This document shows positions 9,009-15,926 of a DNA stretch of 64,000 bases, in pieces. Below the pieces are notes generated by a model, which searched no databases, was not told the origin of the DNA, and saw only the letters and a list, made by a program, of their open reading frames with translations. The position numbers were made by a program, and so were the translations under genes. Origin of the DNA: Bacteroidales bacterium. Lineage in GTDB: Bacteria > Bacteroidota > Bacteroidia > Bacteroidales > UBA932. Every line of letters starts with the position of its first letter. Within the stretch, counting starts at the first letter, position 1. Location of the stretch: positions 1-64,000 of the forward strand of contig JAHHQP010000002.1 of assembly GCA_020026355.1 (NCBI GenBank). Direction: 5' to 3'.

Positions 9009-10805
9009 ATGAAAAGAACAATATCTATAATATTACCATTCTGTGCTCTCATTTTGGGTGGCTGCAACTATCTGGATACTATTCCAGGAGATTCGCTTAC
9101 GGGAGAGCACTTCTGGCAGACCGCCAATGATGCTGCGCTTCAGCAGTATTGCAACACCTATTACCCGTCTCTGATTATCGGCCATGGCGCACCGAATGGG
9201 TGGGATTGTGGTCCAATGTTTACTGAGGAGTACAAGACCGACAACATACTGCCTTCCGGTCAGAATGCATTTGCCTATGGTCAGAACATCATCAAGAATA
9301 CTGATTCAAGATGGAACTGGAAAGTAATCCGTGGTTGCAATACTTTCATTGAGAACTACGAAAAATCTCCTGCATCCGAGCAAGGAAAAGCAAAGGCCGC
9401 TGGCCAGATGTACTTCTTCAAGGCCTGGGATTATTTCAACAAGGTTGTTGTTTTCGGCGATGTGCCATGGTATGATTCCGGATCGGATAAGACTGACCCT
9501 TCGCTCTATAAAGGCCGTGATTCCAGGATTCTGGTCATGAAGAACATTGTCAAAAACATAGACAAGGCCATTGAGCTTCTTCCAGTGAAGACGGAGGAAT
9601 ATATGGTCAGCAAGGATGCCGCGCTCTGTCTCAAGGCAAGGATCTGTCTGTTTGAGGGAACCTGGCGAAAATATCGTGGCATAGAGGGTGCGGAAGAATA
9701 TCTGAAGTTGGCCTACGATGCGGCCGGCGAATTGATGAAACCGGAATATAGTTACAGCCTTTATACCGAAGGTGGTCCGGATGAATGCTATTTCAACTTG
9801 TTCGTGCAGGACGATTATAAAGGCAATCCGGAGATCATTCTGTCTCGCCAATATAATCCGGACATTAACTCAGGTCACGAAATTCATATGCAGATGTCCA
9901 ACTCCGGACATGGTATGAGCCGTGATGCGTATGAAGAATATCTTTGTTCCAATACAGGTCTTCCAATTTCCATTTGCGGATGCCATGACTACCATGATGG
10001 CTTCCTGAAGGAGATTGACCACAGAGACCTCCGTCTGGTCCAGACTATCTGTGTTCCTGATGCCAATAGCAAGCACCATCATTTCCTGTATAAAAATATG
10101 GGAACCGAAAGTGAGGTCGACCTCAAGGGTGGTGCTCCAAACATTCTCGGCCATCTCTATTCCAATCAGGAGCAAGGTCGTTATTTCTTCAGCAGCTCCA
10201 GTACAGGATATGCGATCTGCAAGCATTTCTCAGAAGAGGATTATGCCATCATGCAGCATCACAAGGGAAAAACCGACTGCCCTGTCATGAGATTTGGTGA
10301 GGTCCTCCTCATCCGTGCGGAAGCAGGTGCTGAACTTGGTGTGCTGACACAGGAGGAATTGGACAAGACTGTCAATAAGCTTCGTGACAGAGTCGGTTTC
10401 CCATTCCATCTGACAATGCAGCCGACACATGATCCTAATCTGGAAGAGAAATACCCGAATGTGACGGGTCCGAACGCAGACTTGATTCGTGAAATCCGTC
10501 GTGAACGCAGGGTAGAACTCTTCTGTGAAGGCTATCGTTGGAATGATATCATGCGTTGGCATGTAGGAGATGAAATCTTCAATCATCGTGAACGTAGGGG
10601 AGCTTACATGGATCCGGCTCTTTATACCAAAGAGGAAATCAAGACCATCGGCGATCTTGTCGGTTTGGATGAGAATGGCTTTATCATGCCATACAAGGTG
10701 AAGGGACAATACAAACCTAACTTCACAGAAAAGAATTATCTCTCTAACATTCCTTTGGATGAAATTGCACTCAATCCAAAGCTGGAACAGAATCCAGGTT
10801 GGTAA
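9009..10805 (+). CDS. SusD/RagB-family outer-membrane lipoprotein
   Basis: Glycan-binding lid partner of the SusC encoded upstream, 598 aa. The lipobox ILGGC places the acylated cysteine at residue 19, followed by the NYLDTIPGD start typical of SusD proteins. The C-terminal half has the usual family segments: LIREIRRERRVELFCEGYRWNDIMRW and the closing LNPKLEQNPGW. It follows susC in a tight operon, and the next gene starts 26 bases downstream of its stop codon. Confidence 0.96.
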   Translation: MKRTISIILPFCALILGGCNYLDTIPGDSLTGEHFWQTANDAALQQYCNTYYPSLIIGHGAPNGWDCGPMFTEEYKTDNILPSGQNAFAYGQNIIKNTDSRWNWKVIRGCNTFIENYEKSPASEQGKAKAAGQMYFFKAWDYFNKVVVFGDVPWYDSGSDKTDPSLYKGRDSRILVMKNIVKNIDKAIELLPVKTEEYMVSKDAALCLKARICLFEGTWRKYRGIEGAEEYLKLAYDAAGELMKPEYSYSLYTEGGPDECYFNLFVQDDYKGNPEIILSRQYNPDINSGHEIHMQMSNSGHGMSRDAYEEYLCSNTGLPISICGCHDYHDGFLKEIDHRDLRLVQTICVPDANSKHHHFLYKNMGTESEVDLKGGAPNILGHLYSNQEQGRYFFSSSSTGYAICKHFSEEDYAIMQHHKGKTDCPVMRFGEVLLIRAEAGAELGVLTQEELDKTVNKLRDRVGFPFHLTMQPTHDPNLEEKYPNVTGPNADLIREIRRERRVELFCEGYRWNDIMRWHVGDEIFNHRERRGAYMDPALYTKEEIKTIGDLVGLDENGFIMPYKVKGQYKPNFTEKNYLSNIPLDEIALNPKLEQNPGW

Positions 10806-10831
10806 TAAAAGAATTAAATAACAAACAGCAT

Positions 10832-11197
10832 ATGAAATCATTGAAAAAAATACTTCTTGGTGCAACTGTACTTTTTGCTGGTATCTTTTCAGTATCCTGT
10901 GAAAAGGACAATCTCGGAAAACCGGTTGAACCGAAATTGGAAATTCAGGAGCTCGTCGAGGTGGAAGCCGCAGGTGGCATAACAGAAATTCCGCTTGTCT
11001 CTTCCTATCCTTGGATAGCCTCTTCAAATGCGGACTGGTTTAAATTCAAGAAGAACAGGGGACAGATGAAACTGAAGGAAAAGATCGTGATTGAGGTGAA
11101 TCCTAACCCTTCTTCTGAAAGCCGTGAGGCAGGAATCCAGATCCGATTGATGGATCAGATGTCCGCCAACATCATCATTAGACAGAAAGGAAAATAA
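10832..11197 (+). CDS. Small BACON-domain lipoprotein
   Basis: Lipoprotein of 121 aa with lipobox FSVSC (Cys23) and a single Ig-like domain resembling BACON: the AAGG turn, the PWIASSNADWF strand and the closing ANIIIRQKG. BACON domains in Bacteroidota glycan systems act as spacers or contact glycan or mucin. The ATG at 10832 is chosen because it begins the signal peptide; an upstream in-frame start overlaps the susD stop. Its position directly after susD suggests a small SusE/F-like accessory surface protein. The family assignment is probable, not certain. Confidence 0.72.
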   Translation: MKSLKKILLGATVLFAGIFSVSCEKDNLGKPVEPKLEIQELVEVEAAGGITEIPLVSSYPWIASSNADWFKFKKNRGQMKLKEKIVIEVNPNPSSESREAGIQIRLMDQMSANIIIRQKGK

Positions 11198-11215
11198 TTC
11201 AACGGAGAGAATAAT

Positions 11216-11255
11216 AAGATTGAAAAGGATACGGGTTCTGCCTTTTCATAATCTT
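11216..11255 (+). other. Intergenic hairpin within operon
   Basis: AAGATT and GAAAAGG (11216-11228) pair with CCTTTTC and AATCTT (11241-11255) across a short bulge. No T-run follows, so this looks like an mRNA-stabilising or partial attenuating hairpin between the BACON gene and the degenerate NAGPA gene, not a terminator. Confidence 0.35.
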
Positions 11256-11296
11256 CATCATATATCAGAACTCAATAATATCTAACTAATAACATA

Positions 11297-12448
11297 ATGA
11301 AAAATTCAAAATTGATAGGATTGTCCATGATGATCCTCGGTGCAGTTGCTTGCACGAAAAATGGAGTCGAACCAACGAAGGATCCTGTCCTCAGACCGAT
11401 CAGACAGGTCGTCGCAATGGATGGCCAGAAGGAAGTCGCTGCTGAAATTGACCATGCTGCACGTACTATCAAATTCGCCGCATTTGAAAACGTAGAAGAT
11501 CTGTCAGCTGTTGATGTGAAATTCAAGGTGGCAGAGGGAGCAACTCTTGTTTCTCCTAAAGAGGTGGCAAAACTTGATTTGACCAAAGCCGTTGAAGTGG
11601 TCGTCAACAATGCTGTCATTAACTTGACGTACACCATGACTGCAGAGAAGCCAGTCTTGAACCCTGTCAAGAAAGCAGGATTTGAGCCGGCTGAGAATTA
11701 TGGCAATTTCCCGGAGCATCTTAAACTTTATGTAAACAATAAGTTGGGCGCTGACAAGAAAGTCATCGGTTATCTTGCCGAGATTTCCAAAGGCGCGACT
11801 ATTTCAGTTCTTGGAAACGGCGATAATAATGCGGAACCTAAGAAGACAATCATGGATTGGGCAAACGAACAAAAGGATTGGACTTTCTATTTTAATTGCC
11901 TGAGCGGAATGAAGTCAGCTACGGTAGTTGATGAAAAACTCATTTACTCTTCTGGTAGTCCTTTCCCTGTATTCGCTGTTGATAATGACGGTTCATTTAC
12001 AGTTTGTCCTCAGCGTCATAAGAAGGTGGATGGCAAATATGTGGATGTCCTCGAGAAGCTTGATCTGACTGGCAAGGTCATCAATGACAATTGGTTGCCA
12101 AAAGTTGCTTGTGGCGGTTACTATATGGTTGCAGCCAATGGCAAGGCACTTTCTGACGAAGAGATGAAGAAGACAGGCGCATTCAATACATGGTTCAACG
12201 GTGATGCTACTGCCGGCCGTGAATTCATCGGTGTCAACAAAGCAGGTGACAAGGCATATTGCCTGGTCGTTGGAAATGCTGAAGGTGGCTTGTCAATGAG
12301 AGAGGCAGTCGCTGTCATGCTTTCAGTAGGTTGCAAAAATGTCATGACACTTGAAGGTTCTTCATCTGCAAATATGCTTGTACGTGGACAAGCAACAGTC
12401 AAGATGGAGAAATTCAAGTCAATGGGCAGCATCCTTGTTGTAAAATAA
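11297..12448 (+). CDS. Lipoprotein with degenerate phosphodiester glycosidase domain
   Basis: Lipoprotein of 383 aa (lipobox LGAVAC, Cys19). An N-terminal Ig-like domain (about 30-115, DUF5018-like in feel) precedes a C-terminal domain that follows the NAGPA fold pattern: a FIGV strand, a CLVVGNAEGG strand, the MREAVAVMLSVGCKNVMTLEG helix-strand unit and a final GSILVV strand. The hallmark residues are lost. The DGRQxGW motif reads GNAEGGL from G326, and NLDGGGS reads TLEGSSS at E353. It lies in the same operon as two intact paralogues. The inference is a glycan-binding, non-catalytic derivative kept as a surface protein. The domain assignment rests on motif alignment by eye. Confidence 0.7.
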   Translation: MKNSKLIGLSMMILGAVACTKNGVEPTKDPVLRPIRQVVAMDGQKEVAAEIDHAARTIKFAAFENVEDLSAVDVKFKVAEGATLVSPKEVAKLDLTKAVEVVVNNAVINLTYTMTAEKPVLNPVKKAGFEPAENYGNFPEHLKLYVNNKLGADKKVIGYLAEISKGATISVLGNGDNNAEPKKTIMDWANEQKDWTFYFNCLSGMKSATVVDEKLIYSSGSPFPVFAVDNDGSFTVCPQRHKKVDGKYVDVLEKLDLTGKVINDNWLPKVACGGYYMVAANGKALSDEEMKKTGAFNTWFNGDATAGREFIGVNKAGDKAYCLVVGNAEGGLSMREAVAVMLSVGCKNVMTLEGSSSANMLVRGQATVKMEKFKSMGSILVVK

Positions 12449-12473
12449 TTATCTGATATTGATTTTCTTACTT

Positions 12474-12505
12474 AGAGGGAGTCTGTTAAAGACTCCCTCT
12501 TTCTT
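12474..12505 (+). terminator. Rho-independent terminator or attenuator
   Basis: A perfect 11-bp stem AGAGGGAGTCT / AGACTCCCTCT with a 5-base loop (12474-12500) is followed by TTCTT. It sits directly in front of the phosphatase gene, so that gene must be read through, or have a promoter inside or upstream of the hairpin. Confidence 0.8.
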
Positions 12506-12523
12506 ATGAATAATTTGAATTTT

Positions 12524-13783
12524 ATGCGTAATTTCATTTCGTTTCTAATTGTCGTTTCCGCGTTTTTGCCTGTTGCTCTCACAGCACAGAATTCCAGAGA
12601 GTACATTTCAAAGGATGTTGCACGTTCGGCGGGTTTCTATCATTCTTATGAGACGCCTCAGAAGTCGTTTTCGAAAGCTGACAGGCCCAAAGGATACAAA
12701 CCATTCTATATCAGCCATTACAGCAGGCATGGCAGTCGGTGGCATGCTTCTGAAGCTCGCTATTTCGGTACTCTCCGTTTTTTCGAGGAGGCAGATAGCC
12801 TGGGCGTTCTGACATCGACCGGAAAACGTTTCCTTGATGATCTCCGGATCATTGCCGCAGATGCCGAAGGTCATCTCGGGGATCTTTCTCCACGTGGCGT
12901 CCGGGAGCACAAGGGGATAGCAGACAGGATGTATCGGGCTTACCCGGAAGTTTTCCATAAAGGTGCCGCTGTCGATTCCAGATCTTCCGTTTATGTCCGC
13001 TGTGTGCTCAGCATGGCTGCTTTCAATGAAAGCTTGAAAGAGCATGAACCGGGACTGCAGATGACCCGCGAATCCAGCAAGAAAGCGATGGAGGTCCTCT
13101 GTCATTCCACGGGAAATGCCGGTTACGGTAAAGAACTGAACAATCTGACCGATAGCCTCAGAAAGGCATGGATCCCTACGGATGCTTTCATGGACCGTCT
13201 TTTCACCGATGGAGGTGTACATCTGGAAGGTCGGATCCGTGATGAAGAATCTCTGATGTATGACTGTTTCGAACTGGCCGGTGTCATGCAATGTTGTGAC
13301 TATCTGGGTATAGACCTCTATTATATCTTCAATGAGGATGAAATCTATGCACTCTGGAGATATCTCAATGCTTATGCTTACAGCCTCTTCGGACCTGCAG
13401 TCAAATATGGTGATAGCCATCTGAACGATGCAAAGGTCTTGCTGAAGGACTTCATTGACAACGCGGATGCTGTTATTGCCGGTAAGAAGAATATTGCCGC
13501 AAGCTTACGTTTCGGCCACGATGCGAACATCATTCCTTTGGTATCTCTCATGGAAATCCAGTCTTCTTCCGCTCGTGTGGAAGTTAAAGACGTTACGGAG
13601 CATTGGAATATCTCTGCTGTCTCTCCGATGGCGGCCAATCTGCAGCTCATCTTTTTCCGCAACCGGAAAGGGAAGGTGAAGGTCCGTGTACTCTACAACG
13701 AAGAAGATGCCGGACTCCCTATTGAAGGAGCGCCTTATTATGATTGGGATATTTTGAGAGCATATCTTGTTTCCAAACTGTAA
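12524..13783 (+). CDS. Histidine acid phosphatase family protein (MINPP/phytase-like)
   Basis: Exported phosphomonoesterase of the histidine phosphatase clade 2, 419 aa from the ATG at 12524. That start gives a clean signal peptide (RNFISFLIVVSAF ... ALTAQ); the ATG at 12506 would begin directly at the terminator tail. The catalytic signature SRHGSRW is present (R68, H69, R72), with the second motif FGHDAN (H332, D333) supplying the proton donor. Relatives act on inositol phosphates or sugar phosphates. In an operon with phosphodiester glycosidases it could remove the phosphate left exposed when a sugar-1-phosphodiester is split; this coupling is inference. Confidence 0.88.
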   Translation: MRNFISFLIVVSAFLPVALTAQNSREYISKDVARSAGFYHSYETPQKSFSKADRPKGYKPFYISHYSRHGSRWHASEARYFGTLRFFEEADSLGVLTSTGKRFLDDLRIIAADAEGHLGDLSPRGVREHKGIADRMYRAYPEVFHKGAAVDSRSSVYVRCVLSMAAFNESLKEHEPGLQMTRESSKKAMEVLCHSTGNAGYGKELNNLTDSLRKAWIPTDAFMDRLFTDGGVHLEGRIRDEESLMYDCFELAGVMQCCDYLGIDLYYIFNEDEIYALWRYLNAYAYSLFGPAVKYGDSHLNDAKVLLKDFIDNADAVIAGKKNIAASLRFGHDANIIPLVSLMEIQSSSARVEVKDVTEHWNISAVSPMAANLQLIFFRNRKGKVKVRVLYNEEDAGLPIEGAPYYDWDILRAYLVSKL

Positions 13784-13822
13784 TAATACTATCTTCAAAA
13801 CGTACAAAAACGAAAATAAAAT

Positions 13823-15676
13823 ATGCGAGGTATAGAAAAATGGGCAGCCGTCCTGGCTGCAGCGCTTACTCTTTTTCAGGCCTGTGAACCGATGCAGACC
13901 GAAAAACCGGTAGAATCCGGAGAAGTGACCCTCTTCCTTCCGGGCCACTTGGACGGCAAGATGAATGCAGCCTACAATACTCTGACATGGACTGCCGCTG
14001 ACCGACCTTTGCTGGTGCGGATCGCGGATGACCAGCGTTTCTTATCAGAAACAGCGAAAAATGCGACATTGGCAGAAGACGGTTCTGTCCGTTTCTCTTA
14101 CCGTTTTCCTTCTGCGGCAGAAGAATTCCGTTATTGGTGCTGTCAGAACGGGGTGCCGACTTCAGCCGAGTTCGCGAAGTCCGTCAAGGCTTGGCCGCTC
14201 TTCATCCCTACGGTCCAGCACCCTCAGGCGCAAGCCATTGATCCGGCAGCTGACGTCCTGGTATCTAACTTGAGCTTCACACTTCCGCAGGAGTTCTTTG
14301 CAGACAATGAACTGGAACTCCGTCTGAAACGTCTGAATGCCGTTGCAAGGCTGCAACTTTCCGGTATTCCACGTGATTATCGCCTGAAGGAAATCCAACT
14401 TGTCGCTCCAATGGCTCTGAACGGTAAGCGTGATTATAATGTAGTAGAAGAAAGACTGTCGAATTCTTATGCCGAGGAGGCTAGGTTGACGCTCAGTTTC
14501 GGTGACGACGTTGAAGTACAGCGTGATGCTGAAGGTCGACTCATTGCTTGGGCTTCATGCTGGCCGGGTGTCATCGAGCGTTATCAGGTATTGGCTAAGA
14601 CGGTTGATGCATCTGGAGAGTCGCACGAATACCGGGCTGAAATCAAGCCTTTCACTTCAGCTGTCCTCTTGGAATCACAAGTGGTGACTGAATGGCCGCT
14701 GGAAATGAAAGATGTGAAGGATGTTCCGGTTCTTCCGGAAACTCCGGAGGGTCCGGAAGGTGTCCTTCATGGTCAGCAAGGTGCGACGCTTGAACTCTTC
14801 AAGAAAATCAAGGCCTATGCCGACAATGGTATCTCGATGGTTGAGGATTGGTGGACGCATCAGCTCGGCTATCAAGGCGTAGCCATCCATGAGGCGAAAA
14901 TTATCCAGTATGGTGCTCCGGTCCATATGTGGATTCTTGAAGCAGATCCTTCGAAGGTCGGTTTCGCTCTGGGAACTCCTCACGGCAGCAACCGTGTTCC
15001 GGCACCTTCTCTTCAACAGGTCAGCGGTCAGGCTGAGGTTGCGCTCAATGCCGGAAAGAAGGTGATTGCGGCCATCAACGGCGATGCCTGGGGCGCCCGT
15101 GGCGGTAACTATACCTATGGTGTCATGTTCAAGGACGGGGAATGTCTGAAGAATTGGGCCGTCAATGCTAATGATATCTCGAATACAGATACTTTTTATG
15201 TTCTTGACGATGGACACGCAGGGATTGTGGACGAAGACGATTTCAAGGCGCTTGCCCAGGTCAGAAAGGTGGAAACAGCTATCGGAGGATGGTACCGTCT
15301 CATCAGCCAGGGTGGCGAATCCTACGCTCAGTCTGGTGCGAAGGATGGAGATCCGTTGCTGCGTGATAGAAACAAGACTTCCGGCAGTCTCCGGGATTTT
15401 CTGGATGTCCAGCCTCGAACGTTCTTAGGCGTTTCTGAAGATAGAGTCTATCTGGTCGTCGTGGATGGTCGTCAGAAGGGATGGTCGTCAGGCTTGACTC
15501 TCAATGGTTGTGCTCGGCTCCTCTATAGTTTAGGTTGTAAAAGAGGAGTCAATCTGGACGGCGGAGGTTCTTCTGTCATGATAAAAAGGTCTGGTAACGG
15601 ATTCAAGGTACTGGATCGTCCGTCTGATGGTGCAGAACGTAATGTAGCGAATTCTTTGCTTGTTGTAGCAAGGTAA
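13823..15676 (+). CDS. Fimbrillin-like domain fused to phosphodiester glycosidase
   Basis: Lipoprotein of 617 aa (lipobox LFQAC, Cys21). Residues about 30-300 form beta-rich domains like those of fimbrillin-type proteins (for example the LKRLNAVARLQLSG strand pair). After a proline/glycine-rich linker (about 305-320), residues 320-617 form a complete NAGPA domain with AAINGDAWGARGG, VVVDGRQKGWSSG (D548), NLDGGGSSV (D579) and DRPSDG. All hallmark residues agree with the copy at 4517. It starts 39 bases after the phosphatase. The adhesin-like N-terminal part may hold the enzyme at the cell surface or to substrate. The last gene of this PUL; a hairpin follows. Confidence 0.85.
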   Translation: MRGIEKWAAVLAAALTLFQACEPMQTEKPVESGEVTLFLPGHLDGKMNAAYNTLTWTAADRPLLVRIADDQRFLSETAKNATLAEDGSVRFSYRFPSAAEEFRYWCCQNGVPTSAEFAKSVKAWPLFIPTVQHPQAQAIDPAADVLVSNLSFTLPQEFFADNELELRLKRLNAVARLQLSGIPRDYRLKEIQLVAPMALNGKRDYNVVEERLSNSYAEEARLTLSFGDDVEVQRDAEGRLIAWASCWPGVIERYQVLAKTVDASGESHEYRAEIKPFTSAVLLESQVVTEWPLEMKDVKDVPVLPETPEGPEGVLHGQQGATLELFKKIKAYADNGISMVEDWWTHQLGYQGVAIHEAKIIQYGAPVHMWILEADPSKVGFALGTPHGSNRVPAPSLQQVSGQAEVALNAGKKVIAAINGDAWGARGGNYTYGVMFKDGECLKNWAVNANDISNTDTFYVLDDGHAGIVDEDDFKALAQVRKVETAIGGWYRLISQGGESYAQSGAKDGDPLLRDRNKTSGSLRDFLDVQPRTFLGVSEDRVYLVVVDGRQKGWSSGLTLNGCARLLYSLGCKRGVNLDGGGSSVMIKRSGNGFKVLDRPSDGAERNVANSLLVVAR

Positions 15677-15698
15677 ATGAAATTATAGTTCAAATGTC

Positions 15699-15727
15699 AA
15701 GCCGGTATGCCGTGTGCATGCCGGCTT
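15699..15727 (+). terminator. Hairpin after phosphoglycan PUL
   Basis: A 12-bp stem (AAGCCGGTATGC with GCATGCCGGCTT, one G-T pair) and a 5-base loop lie 22 bases after the stop codon of the preceding gene. The T tract is weak (CTATG), so termination may be partial. Confidence 0.55.
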
Positions 15728-15893
15728 CTATGCGTTCAGGGATGCTTGTTCTTCGTCAGCCTTTCAGGTTCAGCGTCGCGTGGAAATCTGTTTTTACTGC
15801 CTTTGAAATACAGAGTCAGGTTCTTCTGAGTACAAAACGAGTTTTTCAAGTCCGTTGACAGAGCTTTACGGTACGATATCTCATGTGGAATGT

Positions 15894-15901
15894 TAATTTT
15901 G
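15894..15901 (+). promoter_or_regulatory. Candidate -7 box for PL8/SusCD operon
   Basis: TAATTTTG fits TAnnTTTG and lies 25 bases upstream of the PL8 start codon. No good -33 TTTG is seen at the usual distance, as would be expected if an activator is needed. Confidence 0.4.
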
Positions 15902-15926
15902 TATTTGATTGATAACACGAAACAAG

